A stretch of 64,000 nucleotides of DNA from Xenorhabdus nematophila ATCC 19061 (GCF_000252955.1 NC_014228.1:2829232-2893231); one strand, 5' to 3'; shown: positions 8,682 to 19,222, numbered from the stretch's first letter. Notes: generated by a model from the letters alone, not told the origin. Numbers and translations are program-made.

Positions 8682-9940
8682 AATGAATTCCTTGGTAAGT
8701 AGTTTAGTTTTGTTGTATTGGCGGAGTGCCAACCGCCGCCTCGTTGTTTTATGTGGTACATGGCTGCGTCAGCTTCGAATAAGAGCTGTTCTGCCGTTAA
8801 CTCGCCGTTTGATAAGGCAATGCCAATACTCAATGTGATACGCAGGTGCTGACCATTGGGAAGAAGAATAGGGGTATCCATGGCGTGAATGATATTTTTT
8901 GCAACGCATTCGGCATCGACCAGATTAGCCGAAGGTAATAAGATGGCGAATTCATCCCCGCCAAGCCGGGCAACGGTGTCTGTTTTCCTGACCCTTCTTT
9001 TTAGGGTAGCTGCGATAGTGACAAGAACGTGATCGCCGGCAGCATGTCCATAAACGTCATTGACATATTTGAGTCTGTTACCGTCGATAAACAATATGGC
9101 CGCACTTTCACGCATGAATTTATCATTCATCACGGTTGAAAGAACCCGCTCAAATGTTGCCCGATTTGGTAATCCTGTCAGTGAATCGTGTTGTGCTTGC
9201 CAGGTTAAAATGGCTTTCTCTGTTTGTAAGTGATGCTGCCATTCTTCTAATTCTTCGAGAAGATGGTTAAATACCTGACTTAATTCATGCAGTTCGGCAA
9301 TATGGGCTGAGGGGACACGTCGTGAGAATGCGCGGCGTTGCCGAACATCATGGGCAACGACAGTAATGTTCTGCAATGCTCTGACAATACCATCGTGCAT
9401 ACGCAAGGAGAGGTAAAGTGAGATCATGGCGCTGAATATCAGACAAGCAAGTAATACGAGCAACGCCTGATAAATAAACTGGATAATGTGATCGCTGTTG
9501 CCAATTAACCAGACTGAGCCTACTTTTTGGTGATGGTGGTAAATAGGAAGAATAAGTGGTTCAGGAAAGAGCCAGCGTTCAACCAATTTTTTGAAGTTGC
9601 CCGTGCGGACTTCTTGATTGGCTTGCCAGCTCGCCAAAACTTGTTGTTTGGCATCAAAGATCTTGGCTTCTGTAAAACCATCATGAACCGCAATCATTTC
9701 CAATATCTCGGCGGCGGCGGTTTTATCCTGAAAAACGACCGCAGCCTGTGCGGTATGGGCAATGGTTGTCGAGATAAGCTTCAGGTTATTTTCAGCATAT
9801 TTCTGCATGGCAAGTAAGGCCAGTAAAGACAGGAATAACCCCATGACGGATAATATGATAAATGTGATAACCAAATGGATCCGGTGAAAGACCTGACGTA
9901 ATGTAGGGCGTGATGGCATCAGTGAATAACGTTTTTTCAT
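8678..9940 (-). CDS. yfiN: YfiN diguanylate cyclase (DgcN/TpbB)
   Basis: A 420-residue inner-membrane enzyme making c-di-GMP from two GTP. Order: membrane helix (about 18-45), periplasmic CHASE8-type sensor region, second helix (about 160-182), HAMP linker, then GGDEF domain with intact RLGGDEFAILL near residues 325-333. The inhibitory I-site RKTD lies five residues before the motif, so product feedback is likely. YfiR in the periplasm represses it and YfiB relieves it. YfiR and YfiB flank it in one operon (5-base gap, 4-base overlap). Its product would be expected to stimulate the neighbouring PgaCD synthase. Confidence 0.93.
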   Translation of the reverse strand: MKKRYSLMPSRPTLRQVFHRIHLVITFIILSVMGLFLSLLALLAMQKYAENNLKLISTTIAHTAQAAVVFQDKTAAAEILEMIAVHDGFTEAKIFDAKQQVLASWQANQEVRTGNFKKLVERWLFPEPLILPIYHHHQKVGSVWLIGNSDHIIQFIYQALLVLLACLIFSAMISLYLSLRMHDGIVRALQNITVVAHDVRQRRAFSRRVPSAHIAELHELSQVFNHLLEELEEWQHHLQTEKAILTWQAQHDSLTGLPNRATFERVLSTVMNDKFMRESAAILFIDGNRLKYVNDVYGHAAGDHVLVTIAATLKRRVRKTDTVARLGGDEFAILLPSANLVDAECVAKNIIHAMDTPILLPNGQHLRITLSIGIALSNGELTAEQLLFEADAAMYHIKQRGGGWHSANTTKLNYLPRNSL

Positions 9941-9945
9941 ACAGA

Positions 9946-10542
9946 TTATTCCACCTTGCGCGCTAATTGTAAGACATTCGGATGTACGCGTACGCCACTG
10001 CGCGTCAGAATATCCAGATTTAGACTAAATGTTGCTTGCGTACTGTCAATGTTGAGACAAAATGCACTGCCGATTTCGCAGTGTGGGTTGTTTTCGGCAA
10101 TGGTAAGCAGCGGTTTATTATTGTTTTGGTTAATGACTTGTTGTTGGAGCAAAGGATCAATTTGTCCGTAGTAAATCACATCACATTTTTCTATTAATTG
10201 TTCTGCATTGAAGTTCAGGGTTTCTATTTGTAATTCTGTTTGATCAGAAATCATATTAATGTGGGTCAAAACGCTAATGTAATTGGACGGGGGAACAAGG
10301 CACAAACGCAGAACAGCACGTGTGGCCGGCCAGTGTGTGTAACTGATTATCCCAGAAACTACCCGAGCAACATTTTCATTGAGTGTTTGTTTTTTATTAG
10401 CGTCAGGCATGGCCATTACTGCTGAATTACCTATCACGATGATTAAGAATAAGGTCGCCAATAATCGTAAGAATAATCTGGAAATATACTGATTAGAAAC
10501 AATGCGCCTACAAAAATGATGATTCCGTTCAATCAATTGCAT
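9946..10542 (-). CDS. yfiR: YfiR periplasmic repressor of YfiN
   Basis: A 198-residue protein with an N-terminal hydrophobic export segment (LFLRLLATLFLIIVIGNSAVMA, about residues 23-44) and the YfiR/DUF4154 pattern: ISYTHWP, LRLCLVPPSNY, KCDVIYYGQ, PHCEIGSAFCLNID and NLDILTRSGVRVHP. Four cysteines remain after the signal peptide, as in Pseudomonas YfiR, whose activity depends on disulfide state. It holds the cyclase YfiN inactive from the periplasmic side. The export segment is preceded by about 20 polar residues, so a downstream start is possible, but no clear alternative ATG with a binding site is seen. Confidence 0.9.
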   Translation of the reverse strand: MQLIERNHHFCRRIVSNQYISRLFLRLLATLFLIIVIGNSAVMAMPDANKKQTLNENVARVVSGIISYTHWPATRAVLRLCLVPPSNYISVLTHINMISDQTELQIETLNFNAEQLIEKCDVIYYGQIDPLLQQQVINQNNNKPLLTIAENNPHCEIGSAFCLNIDSTQATFSLNLDILTRSGVRVHPNVLQLARKVE

Positions 10543-10619
10543 AACAAGTCCCAGTATTTGCCTTTCATAAAATGTAAATAATAGTGTTGATGTTATTGAT
10601 AAGATATGTTCTCAGTTAG

Positions 10620-10663
10620 AACCTATCTCATTGTGGTATTGCTGATACCGACTGAGATAGGTT
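10620..10663. repeat. Long palindromic hairpin between yfiR and pgaD
   Basis: An 11-bp perfect stem (10620-10630 with 10653-10663) encloses a second stem GGTAT/ATACC (10635-10639 with 10645-10649). No T tract follows on either strand, so it is not a classic terminator. It may be a repeat element or an mRNA-processing hairpin between the pga and yfi transcripts. Confidence 0.6.
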
Positions 10664-10720
10664 GTCAGTTTATTGTTAACTCACGGTATAATTTTATTGG
10701 TGATAAATAGATTGCGATTT

Positions 10721-11134
10721 CTATATTGATGAATTTTCATTGATTCCTATTATATGTCCATGATTGTCATAAGTGATACTGGAAACTTTGCCTTGTCTTA
10801 AGACATTTAATAATTTTTGTTCCAAAATAAAACTCTTGGCTATTTCCGCGTGAGTCAAAGGAATGCGATGGTGACGGCGTTCTACTCTAAAACGGTACTG
10901 GTTATATTTTGCCCATCCAATCAACAAAAACGCATTGAAAACTGCGATGAAAATATAAAGTATTATTGAATTCAGCTCTGAAGTGAAAGTAAAAGGATTG
11001 GGACCATGATGGGAGGAATAAAATAATCCCACCATAAATAAATAGATAAAACCAATCCAAGCCAGAATAGTCAATATAATATCAATCAGGCGAGGTGATA
11101 ATCTTTGCTCAGTAAAAATTAAGGGTTCTTTCAT
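10721..11134 (-). CDS. pgaD: PgaD, poly-N-acetylglucosamine synthase subunit
   Basis: A 137-residue small inner-membrane protein with two hydrophobic segments (about residues 17-38 and 58-78) and a basic cytoplasmic tail. It is the last gene of pgaABCD and overlaps pgaC by one base. In E. coli PgaD forms a complex with the glycosyltransferase PgaC, and binding of c-di-GMP across both proteins is needed for polymer synthesis. Sequence alone is poorly conserved; position, length and topology make the call firm. Confidence 0.88.
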   Translation of the reverse strand: MKEPLIFTEQRLSPRLIDIILTILAWIGFIYLFMVGLFYSSHHGPNPFTFTSELNSIILYIFIAVFNAFLLIGWAKYNQYRFRVERRHHRIPLTHAEIAKSFILEQKLLNVLRQGKVSSITYDNHGHIIGINENSSI

Positions 11135-12462
11135 TATTCTATTCTCTCTATTCCCCGATCAGGGCTTTCCCAGCGAGCACGTTTTCTTCGTACTTTAAGC
11201 ATGACTTTGGGGAAAGACACCAGTGTCGTAAACAAACTTAGCATCCAATAAACCATCGGATACCAAATCACCCAGAACAGTGATGCGGCAATATTTTTTT
11301 CATATCGTCGTTCAATCACCAAACTGACAGTAAATTGGAGCAGGCAGGTAACAGCCAGTACTAATCCCGTATACCCGGGGGGAAATAACGTATAGACGCG
11401 AATGTTTTCGGGTAATGTGATCACCATGCCGAGGAAAAATAAAATGATAGACAGGACAAAGGTAAATGACCAGATAACGGAACAGCAGAATTCGGCGAAC
11501 AATACCCACATGCGACGATATTCCCATGACCACAGTTGGCGCATATTTTTCAGAAAAACTTCCGCGCCGCCCTGCGCCCAGCGTAACCGCTGTCTCCATA
11601 ACCCCCGCAGGGTTTCAGGCATTAGGATCCAGCATATGGCACGGGGTTCGAAGAAAATAGACCAATGGTGTAATTGGAGCTTCCAACTTACATCAATATC
11701 TTCGGTGATCATATCGTTGCTCCAGTAACCTACATCAACAAGCGCCCTGCGATTAAAAGCGGCAACGACACCAGAAACGGTAAAGACTTGACCATAGACG
11801 CGTTGGGTGCGTTTGATCAGGCCGATGATGGAAGAAAACTCACCCACCTGAATGCGTCCAACTAAAGTCGATCGTGTCCGGACGCGCGGATTGCCGGTAA
11901 CTGCACCTACACGGGGGTGATCAATCATGGGTTTGACCAACCAGACGGCAGCATCACGATCCAGTAAAGCATCGCCGTCAATACAGACCAGATAATCACT
12001 GTTGGCGGCAGCAGCACCGGCCTGAAGTGCGGTGGCTTTTCCCTGGTTCTGTTTTAAATGAATGATTCTCAATGCTTTGTGCTGTTTTGCCATGGCATTG
12101 AGTTCATCAGCGGTGCTATCCGTTGAGCCATCATTGATGGCGATGACTTCAATATTGGTATAGCGCTGGCTTAATGCCGCCTTTAAAGTTTCGCGAACAT
12201 TTGCGCCTTCGTTATAGCAGGGAATGAGAATTGAAATCAAAGGCTCACCCTTAAGGCCGGGCGCTTCTGTATCAACGATTTTCCAGTGTCTTTCCCGATA
12301 AAACCAGAAATAGATCCCGCCTGAAATCCAGATGGCAGACATAAACAGAGGCCAGAAAAAAACAAAATTCATCATAACATTGCCGGTAAACGTGACGGCG
12401 ATGCCAAGGGGAATGCCCAATACAAGGCAGAGCACGATAAAAGCAAGAATGCGATCAATCAT
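11134..12462 (-). CDS. pgaC: PgaC, poly-beta-1,6-GlcNAc synthase (GT2 glycosyltransferase)
   Basis: A 442-residue inner-membrane processive GT2 enzyme that polymerises UDP-GlcNAc into PNAG. N-terminal membrane helices are followed by the GT2 core ([43 protein letters not shown]) and the QRLRWAQGG motif, then C-terminal helices. The start at 12462 (MIDRILAF) matches the E. coli protein in position and length (441), and its ATGA overlaps the pgaB stop; a frame extending 14 codons into pgaB is not needed. Yersinia calls this gene hmsR. Activity depends on PgaD and c-di-GMP. Confidence 0.95.
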   Translation of the reverse strand: MIDRILAFIVLCLVLGIPLGIAVTFTGNVMMNFVFFWPLFMSAIWISGGIYFWFYRERHWKIVDTEAPGLKGEPLISILIPCYNEGANVRETLKAALSQRYTNIEVIAINDGSTDSTADELNAMAKQHKALRIIHLKQNQGKATALQAGAAAANSDYLVCIDGDALLDRDAAVWLVKPMIDHPRVGAVTGNPRVRTRSTLVGRIQVGEFSSIIGLIKRTQRVYGQVFTVSGVVAAFNRRALVDVGYWSNDMITEDIDVSWKLQLHHWSIFFEPRAICWILMPETLRGLWRQRLRWAQGGAEVFLKNMRQLWSWEYRRMWVLFAEFCCSVIWSFTFVLSIILFFLGMVITLPENIRVYTLFPPGYTGLVLAVTCLLQFTVSLVIERRYEKNIAASLFWVIWYPMVYWMLSLFTTLVSFPKVMLKVRRKRARWESPDRGIERIE

Positions 12463-14491
12463 TAAGCGGGTACCATTCTGGAGAAAGAACGGGACGAACC
12501 TCATTCATTTCTGGTTGATTATTGAGAAAATCATCAGGGTAATAACCAAAACTCAGAGCACCATTCAACTGTAATTGACGCATCCATTCTGCTAATTGAC
12601 GACCGGGAATGGCGCTTTTATTCATTGGTTTGTGCCAGTCTACGGCCTGAAGTTCAAAGACAGTTTTGTCCAGTGCCTGTGGGCGTTGTGCTATGGTTTT
12701 TACCAAACGGGATAGCCACTGATTGCTTTTTGATAAAGGGATATTTTCCATCAATGGCATTGCCATCGGGGCAACCCAATCGTAATTGGTGAGAAAATCA
12801 TCCAGATTTTGGGCAAACCACGCTTCGCTGTCGGGCTCCAGAATCGGCATGGCAAAAATATTGCGCGCAGTTTTGATTTGATAACCTCGTACAGACGTAA
12901 TCTCTTGTGTCAGTTCATTAATAAAGTCAACGAGATACTGGCTTTTGAAGCGAGTCCAACGGGCAAATTGTTCGGAATTCTGACGAATGTCGGCAATAGA
13001 AGTGGGTAAGCCAGCGGCTTGGTAGACTTTAATGGCATCCGGGCCGGCATCTTCAAAGTCCGACATAACGGCATCGTCGTGGTACAGAATGCCCTGAAAA
13101 ATGGAGTGAGCCGCCAAATCTTGATAAATTTCTTTAATGCGTTGGCGATTTTCCGGGTTATAAGGCGATAAGCGCCGGTATTGTGTTGGATTCATAAATA
13201 GCTGATTGCTATTTTCATCATAGCTCATCACACGCGGGAATGCGGGGTTTAGCTCAAATGCTAAAACCGGCATCCAGGCGTAAACATCAAGATTTAACCG
13301 GCTATGCAGTTGCCAGGAGACGCGATTAAATAAATCAGCCCGCATCGGCAGCCAGCGATTAGGAAAATAGAGTTCCCGTACATTGCCATCCCCTTTCGGA
13401 TCAGCGAAGGCTTGCAGAAAAACGGTATTGACACGCAGATCGGCAATGCGTTGTACGAGCTGATCGAGATTACTGGCTTGCTGAGCAGGATCAGGATCAT
13501 AAACATAGTCCAGATCAATATGGGCAACCCGTAAGATGGGTTTATTCTGAACCTGAATAACCTGTTCGGCGAATTCTTTCAGAGAGGGGTTATTAGTCAG
13601 CAATATGCGCGGAACGTTGTTAAGATTGCTGGCATTCGCTAAGCCATCATCCAGTGTCAGCGCCATCTTGTAGCCATAGCGTTTGGCTATCTCCAGAGTA
13701 ACGCCGTTATCCACGCCATAGGGCCAGACCCAGACCCGGGGTTGCTTGCCCGTGGCGGCAATGATCCGTTGAGTAATCATGGCAATATCTTTTTCCATGC
13801 GTTGACGAAACACATGACCACTTTCATATTGACCCATTTTCGGATTGTAAATACGAATGGCAGCGGCAGGTTCGGTATTTCCCTGCGGATTGCCGAGAAC
13901 ACCATAATGATGCTGGTAAGTATGGGAACCGATTTCAACTAAACCTGAGCGGGACATTTCAGCAATCTGTTCCCATGTAATGAAACGTTCCCGCGGTACT
14001 TTCAATCCGCCAAAATTAACAGGTTTTCCGGCTGGTGCATCAACCCAAACCCCGACAGGTGCCAGAATTGCCGGCCAGTTATAGGCTTTCAGCAGAGGAA
14101 ACACCCGATGGTAAAAACTGCTGTATCCATCGTCGAAAGTCAGTAATACGGCTTTAGGCGGTAAAGGCGTATCACCTTGATTGGCAGCAAGAATTTGATC
14201 GACGGTAACCGGTTGATAGCCATTTTCCCGCAACCATGCAAATTGATCGTTCAATGCGCTGGTACGGACAGACATAAAACGTTGATCAGCGCCATCATCC
14301 TCCACATCATGATAGGCCAGAACAACATAACCGTTTTGTGGCCAGGGGCGTTCATTCATGGAGAGAGGCCGCTGCGCGGGTGGAACAAATTCGGGTTTTT
14401 CTGCATATGCCAGGATGTGCAGCTGAGGAATGAACAGGCTAATCAGCAGGGCTGATATCATTAACCAATGGCGAAAAACATTGTGTGTCAT
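12455..14491 (-). CDS. pgaB: PgaB, PNAG N-deacetylase / hydrolase
   Basis: A 678-residue periplasmic enzyme. The N-terminal NodB-type deacetylase domain shows [17 protein letters not shown] (metal-binding Asp) and [10 protein letters not shown]; the C-terminal half is the glycoside-hydrolase domain ([38 protein letters not shown]). It removes part of the acetyl groups so that PNAG can leave through PgaA. E. coli PgaB is a lipoprotein, but the leader here ([10 protein letters not shown] to about residue 30, ending AYA) contains no cysteine, so it should be cleaved by ordinary signal peptidase and be soluble or peripherally bound. It begins 10 bases after pgaA. Confidence 0.95.
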   Translation of the reverse strand: MTHNVFRHWLMISALLISLFIPQLHILAYAEKPEFVPPAQRPLSMNERPWPQNGYVVLAYHDVEDDGADQRFMSVRTSALNDQFAWLRENGYQPVTVDQILAANQGDTPLPPKAVLLTFDDGYSSFYHRVFPLLKAYNWPAILAPVGVWVDAPAGKPVNFGGLKVPRERFITWEQIAEMSRSGLVEIGSHTYQHHYGVLGNPQGNTEPAAAIRIYNPKMGQYESGHVFRQRMEKDIAMITQRIIAATGKQPRVWVWPYGVDNGVTLEIAKRYGYKMALTLDDGLANASNLNNVPRILLTNNPSLKEFAEQVIQVQNKPILRVAHIDLDYVYDPDPAQQASNLDQLVQRIADLRVNTVFLQAFADPKGDGNVRELYFPNRWLPMRADLFNRVSWQLHSRLNLDVYAWMPVLAFELNPAFPRVMSYDENSNQLFMNPTQYRRLSPYNPENRQRIKEIYQDLAAHSIFQGILYHDDAVMSDFEDAGPDAIKVYQAAGLPTSIADIRQNSEQFARWTRFKSQYLVDFINELTQEITSVRGYQIKTARNIFAMPILEPDSEAWFAQNLDDFLTNYDWVAPMAMPLMENIPLSKSNQWLSRLVKTIAQRPQALDKTVFELQAVDWHKPMNKSAIPGRQLAEWMRQLQLNGALSFGYYPDDFLNNQPEMNEVRPVLSPEWYPLND

Positions 14492-14501
14492 AAAAAATCC
14501 T

Positions 14502-17006
14502 TTAGAACCGATAGATTAAATCAAAAGCAGCTTGCAGATTACTTTCTCGTTTACCGTCATAAGGGCGTTTATCCAGAGTGAGCCTCACTCCCGCGTCAAT
14601 GACATCATTCCACTTAATGCGCTGGCCGTATCCCACCCGAGTGATCAAACCGTTGCCATAACCCTGCTGCCAGTATTGCCCAGCGCCTGCCACGAATTGT
14701 TGACTCCAGACAGTTTGATAATGCCGATACATGATATGGTCGGCTTCCAGCACAGGCAGAAGCGTAAAATCGCTTTTGGGGTTGAAATAAGGTGTATTTT
14801 GTTGATGGCTGCTGTGAGAAGTCCTCATTTCCAGCGTTGCTTCAAGCTTAAAGTAAGGTGCGGTATACAGCCGTTGCAGACCGTCAATGCCATACTCAAA
14901 CCGATGGTTGCCATCTGAAAAGAATGAAGGGGCAAACCGCGCAGTCCACTGACTGCGTTCACTGTATCTCCAGCGAGTGTAGATTTGACCGCCATCGGCA
15001 TGAATATTGTTACTCAATGCACGCAGTGGGGTGTTACGGGCGAGTCGCTCTGCTGATCCGCCCAAGCGCCATTGGTCATTGAAATCATGCCATCCGGCAA
15101 TACGCAGTCCGACCTTACTGCCATGACGATAGTGACGGGCAGAAACTTCACCCTCTAACCACAGATCCCGTGAACGCCATTCTACACCACTGCGTAAATC
15201 ACGATTTATTCCTTTGCCTTCTGGGAATTGGCCTCGGTTATAAGTCCCACCGACAAAGACGCGCCAATTATCGTTGATAGGCGGGCTATAAAGAACCGCA
15301 TCAATATCTGAACTCTGCTTACCGCTGTCAGGACTATCAGAATCAATACCTTGATTAACCTTAATACGCAGTTCTGACATATGATGCACATTGCGTTGGC
15401 GGTTAAAGCGCTCAGCAAGCCTATTTTCTGGTGCCCGGGTTATGACATCATCAGCCAGTAAATCCATTTGATGCCATTCTTGCAGCGCCAGGGCGGTATA
15501 ACCCTGTTGGATTTCCAGTGACAGATTACGATGGTCAAGCCCTTCAATTTGTTTCAGTTCACTTTCTGCCCGCCGTGGCCAGCCGCGATCTAACCAAACT
15601 GCGGCCAGATCAAGGCGTAATTTCTGGTTGCCGGGGGCGGTACGGGCTAAGTGAGTAAAGCGTCTTTCTGCATCAGGAAGATCTTCACGTAATTGTGCGG
15701 ATTCAGCTAAAAATTGCTGTCCCTGTAGCCAGCCATCATTGGGGACGCGCAGGGGAGAGCCAAAGACATTGACCTTATAAGCATTTCGTTGCTTGATATT
15801 GGCTGCAAGCTGTCGGGCTTCATTCAGATGTTCACTTTCCACATCAGCATAGAAAAGGACACTGTCATCTTCCGGCGTAATAGAGGGTAAATGTGTTTTC
15901 CCGGGCGGGGAGTTATGCCCATCAGGGTAATTCAAAACACGTAAAATATCTCTTGCCTTGTTGGGCTGACGCAAATTCAGATAGGCGGAAGCCACCCATT
16001 TTTGTGCATATTCCGGTATATTTACGCCTTCTGCTTGCAAAGCGTGATATTCATTGATGACATCCTGCATTTGATGGCGGGCAAGCAGAGCACCGAGGCG
16101 ATCTATGCGTCCTCGCTGGTAATCTTGCTGGGCATCAGGTAAAAGTCTCCATTGGCTGAGCATATTTTCATAGCGTACAAGCGCCTTGTCTGCGATATCA
16201 AAGCGCTCTTTTTCACTGCGATTGGGGATGATTGATAAGCGAACCAATTCAGCAGCCGCATCGGTCTCTAACCTGCGTAATTGTTCTTTTGTCAGCCGTT
16301 GCTTGTCAGTGGATTGCGTGGCGTATTGTTGCCCCATCTGCCATGCGGGATCACTGACCCGGTTATTTTTCAGGCTAAACAGATAGTCTTGGGTGATTTC
16401 TGGATTGTGGGGAAACCGTTCATAGGCAGTAGAAAGTATTTGCATGGCATCCCACATGCGTCCGGCGGCTTGATCAACATAGGCCATCAAGCGGTAATTG
16501 GCAGCATTAGGTTGACTTTTCAGTAAATTTTTTGCCAGATGCCGGGCTTCGTTATCTTGTTTGGCATCAGCCAGTGTCATGATAAGGCCCGCTTTTATGT
16601 CGCTGTTTTGTTTTTCAAAAGCCAGGGCTGCCCGCCATAGTTGAATAGCTTGTGACCATTGGCGCTTATTGCGATAAGCCCGTGCAACTGCGGTGATCCC
16701 TCTGGCAGGGATAGCCATTGTCCGATGACGCTGCCAAAGGGAAATGACTTCATCATCATGCCCGGCCCAGCTTGCCACTTGCAACCAATCAGCAATTTGT
16801 GAGGAAGAAAGATGACGCCGTTTTTCTCCCTGACGAAGATATTCAAGCATGGGGGTAGTATCCCCATTTCTGGCTTGCTTAATTAAGGCATCGTAATCAG
16901 CTTTTGCGACTTCCGGTGTTATTAAACAACTTAGTGATATAAATAACGTTAATAGTTTATACCGATATCTATGGTAGCCTATCGACCTGAAATAAAGGTA
17001 TGACAC
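14502..17006 (-). CDS. pgaA: PgaA, outer-membrane PNAG export porin
   Basis: An 834-residue protein, first gene of pgaABCD (hmsH in Yersinia). A signal peptide (ending near VAKADYD, about residue 37) is followed by a long TPR-repeat superhelix in the periplasm, which binds PgaB and deacetylated polymer, and a C-terminal 16-strand beta-barrel ending in an aromatic residue (IYRF) as outer-membrane proteins do. The start codon is GTG at 17006 with AAGGGG seven bases ahead. In E. coli the pga leader is the main CsrA target; here GGA occurs in the ribosome-binding region, but a dense array of CsrA sites is not apparent. Confidence 0.94.
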   Translation of the reverse strand: MSYLYFRSIGYHRYRYKLLTLFISLSCLITPEVAKADYDALIKQARNGDTTPMLEYLRQGEKRRHLSSSQIADWLQVASWAGHDDEVISLWQRHRTMAIPARGITAVARAYRNKRQWSQAIQLWRAALAFEKQNSDIKAGLIMTLADAKQDNEARHLAKNLLKSQPNAANYRLMAYVDQAAGRMWDAMQILSTAYERFPHNPEITQDYLFSLKNNRVSDPAWQMGQQYATQSTDKQRLTKEQLRRLETDAAAELVRLSIIPNRSEKERFDIADKALVRYENMLSQWRLLPDAQQDYQRGRIDRLGALLARHQMQDVINEYHALQAEGVNIPEYAQKWVASAYLNLRQPNKARDILRVLNYPDGHNSPPGKTHLPSITPEDDSVLFYADVESEHLNEARQLAANIKQRNAYKVNVFGSPLRVPNDGWLQGQQFLAESAQLREDLPDAERRFTHLARTAPGNQKLRLDLAAVWLDRGWPRRAESELKQIEGLDHRNLSLEIQQGYTALALQEWHQMDLLADDVITRAPENRLAERFNRQRNVHHMSELRIKVNQGIDSDSPDSGKQSSDIDAVLYSPPINDNWRVFVGGTYNRGQFPEGKGINRDLRSGVEWRSRDLWLEGEVSARHYRHGSKVGLRIAGWHDFNDQWRLGGSAERLARNTPLRALSNNIHADGGQIYTRWRYSERSQWTARFAPSFFSDGNHRFEYGIDGLQRLYTAPYFKLEATLEMRTSHSSHQQNTPYFNPKSDFTLLPVLEADHIMYRHYQTVWSQQFVAGAGQYWQQGYGNGLITRVGYGQRIKWNDVIDAGVRLTLDKRPYDGKRESNLQAAFDLIYRF

Positions 17007-17869
17007 GGTATCCCCTTCTTATTACTGCTTCTTGATTTTAAAAGCAGTAGGTGCAGATGGAATTATGTTTTATTTAGATTAAGGAAATTTTTTAATTTCT
17101 TCATTTTTGAATGAGGCAGAATAATACGCACTGTGTGAATTTATATCAATGGGGAATTTTCTGTAAATAATTACCAAAATTTAATTTCAATATGGCATTA
17201 TATTTAATATCGACAGTTGTAATTAATTATTTTATTGACTTGAAATTAAAATAATGATTTTAAATCATATTGTTATAATTTTTTATTGGCGATAATGAAT
17301 TTTTTTTAAAATAAATTTAGTTAATTTAACTTGTTTCAATAAAAAATATTTAAGCTGAGTGTGAAAGTTTTTCATTGCTATCGCTGAATAATCATTAATA
17401 AATGTTTTTATTAACGTGTTCTCTTATGCTATGAGCGATTTTTTATTATCGTGGAATATCCGTGAATACTGTTTTTTGATGAGGTTTTTATTGAGAATAA
17501 ATTGGGGTTGACAGAATCATTGATTATATTTCAGATTATAAATCTGGTTTGTTCGTCGTAATTTGACTATATTTTGAAATTAAATCCTATAGTTATAGGT
17601 TCTATTTAACGAGTTATATAATTTCATCAATTCTATTGGTTTATATCCTTCGTCTTTCAAGTTGCGGTTTTGTCGGCGACGCTGTTTTATTCTTTATAAT
17701 GACACCTAACGTGTGCTGCATCTTGAAATCCATTGGGTATATAGCTTTTAGACGTGGCTTATAGGCACCATTGTGCTGGCTAAAAAAACCTCATGAACGA
17801 TAAGTACTTTCATAATTTTTGAGCACTCGTATAATTCTTTTTCTTATCATATTGTTAATGGGGAAAGAT
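17007..17869. other. Long AT-rich divergent intergenic region pgaA/menF
   Basis: About 860 bases between two divergently transcribed genes, strongly AT-rich with poly-A and poly-T runs. It must hold the promoters of pgaABCD and menF, but no clear consensus promoter stands out. The only structured part is the inverted repeat at 17642-17743. No coding frame of note was seen on either strand. Confidence 0.6.
17642..17743. repeat. Intergenic inverted repeat, MITE-like (Xenorhabdus/Photorhabdus type)
   Basis: About 100 bases with related ends: TTTCAAGTTGCGG near 17655 and GCTGCATCTTGAAATCC near 17714, both flanked outward by TATA-type sequence. The pattern resembles a repeat found in many copies between genes of Xenorhabdus, Photorhabdus, Yersinia and Serratia. 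Its arms also resemble the two ends of the IS630 element at 46739-47694, suggesting it is moved by that transposase. Confidence 0.65.
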
Positions 17870-19222
17870 GTGAGTCAGATTGCCAATATCATCGCTGATG
17901 TATGCGAGTTTCTGAGTACTGAAGAAGTTAGCGAAATTGGCATCCAGTCGTTCTCTTTTGTGTTACCAGCAAATAATGGTATTCATTGGCTGGAATGGTT
18001 GTCTGTTCAGCCTCATTACCCACAGTTTTATTGGCAGCACAGAGATGACCATGAAGAGGTTGTGGCCTGTGGGCTAATTCGTCAGTTCAACCATATTGTT
18101 GAAGCCGAGATATTTTTACAGCAGCACAGTCAATTCCCACAAATGCGGCTGTGGGGACTGAATGCCTGGGATAAAGTGAATTTTTACCATTTTCATCATG
18201 AGAATTCAGCAACGGATAAGCACAAAAACATAACCAGCAAGGACAGCTATCTATTTTTGCCGAGATTAGAATTACGTCGTCACCGGGGTGAAAATCGCTT
18301 ATATATCAATATTGATGGCAAAGCGGATATTGAAAATGCCTGCCGGTTTCTTCGTCAGCTTCTTCCTCATCAGTCTCTTTTACCCTTACAGACCGCTATC
18401 TTAGATACAAGGCATATGCCTGAATATGAGCAATGGAATATCCTGCTGGGACAAGCGTTGGATGCGATTACTCAGCGTAAACTGGAAAAAGTGGTTATCG
18501 CGCGAAAAACGGAACTCACGCTTAATTCCCCTCTGCAAGCAGCACAATTTATGGCGGCCAGCAGCCGGGTAAATCACCGCTGCTATCACTTTATGCTGGC
18601 ATTCAGTGCTAATCATGCGTTTCTTGCTTCGACACCTGAGCGGCTTTATTACCGAAATCAGTTGCAATTTTATACTGAAGCGTTGGCGGGTACGGTTGCA
18701 AATTCTGAGGATGCTTATAAGGCGACGGAATTGGCGCAATGGCTGTTGGAAGATAAAAAAAACCAGCATGAAAATCTGATTGTTGTTGATGATATCTGTC
18801 AGCGTTTGCAGGGAGGGGTAACGTTGGTGGATGTTGCTTTACCTGATGTGATCCGCCTGAGAAAAGTCCAGCATTTGCGCAGGCATATTCGAGGAATATT
18901 GAACAAGGTATGTGATAGCGATTGCTTACGTCGTTTGCAGCCAACGGCTGCGGTTGCGGGTTTACCCCGTGAAGCAGCACGTCAATTTTTGGCAGACAAT
19001 GAACCTTTTGACCGTGGTTGGTATGCAGGATCAGCCGGTTACTTATGTCTGGAACAAAGTGAGTTTGCGGTTTCGTTACGCTGTGCACATATTCATGACA
19101 ATTTATTATCGCTATATGCAGGAGCCGGTATTGTTGCGGGTTCAGATCCGGAACAAGAGTGGATCGAAATAGAAAATAAGGCCGCAGGATTACGTACATT
19201 ACTGGTAAGTGAATCAGATTAA
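17870..19222 (+). CDS. menF: MenF, isochorismate synthase (menaquinone-specific)
   Basis: About 450 residues of the chorismate-binding enzyme family; it turns chorismate into isochorismate, the first step of menaquinone synthesis. Landmarks: KLEKVVIARKTEL, EALAGTVAN, RLQPTAAVAGLPREAAR, DRGWYAGSAGY and YAGAGIVAGSDPEQEW, all in the E. coli order. I chose the GTG at 17870 because GGGGAAAG lies just before it; ATG at 17858 and TTG at 17819 are possible in-frame starts. In E. coli menF heads the men operon; here 2.1 kb with a DUF305 gene and an IS256 element separate it from menD, and a terminator follows, so it must be transcribed alone. Confidence 0.92.
   Translation: MSQIANIIADVCEFLSTEEVSEIGIQSFSFVLPANNGIHWLEWLSVQPHYPQFYWQHRDDHEEVVACGLIRQFNHIVEAEIFLQQHSQFPQMRLWGLNAWDKVNFYHFHHENSATDKHKNITSKDSYLFLPRLELRRHRGENRLYINIDGKADIENACRFLRQLLPHQSLLPLQTAILDTRHMPEYEQWNILLGQALDAITQRKLEKVVIARKTELTLNSPLQAAQFMAASSRVNHRCYHFMLAFSANHAFLASTPERLYYRNQLQFYTEALAGTVANSEDAYKATELAQWLLEDKKNQHENLIVVDDICQRLQGGVTLVDVALPDVIRLRKVQHLRRHIRGILNKVCDSDCLRRLQPTAAVAGLPREAARQFLADNEPFDRGWYAGSAGYLCLEQSEFAVSLRCAHIHDNLLSLYAGAGIVAGSDPEQEWIEIENKAAGLRTLLVSESD

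Noticed and set aside
17007..17818. CsrA-site array in the pgaA leader, as in E. coli
   Set aside because: GGA motifs on the minus strand are few and scattered; only the one in the ribosome-binding region is suggestive.
18609..19199. 196-codon frame antisense to menF
   Set aside because: Same reason; it covers the conserved menF C-terminus.
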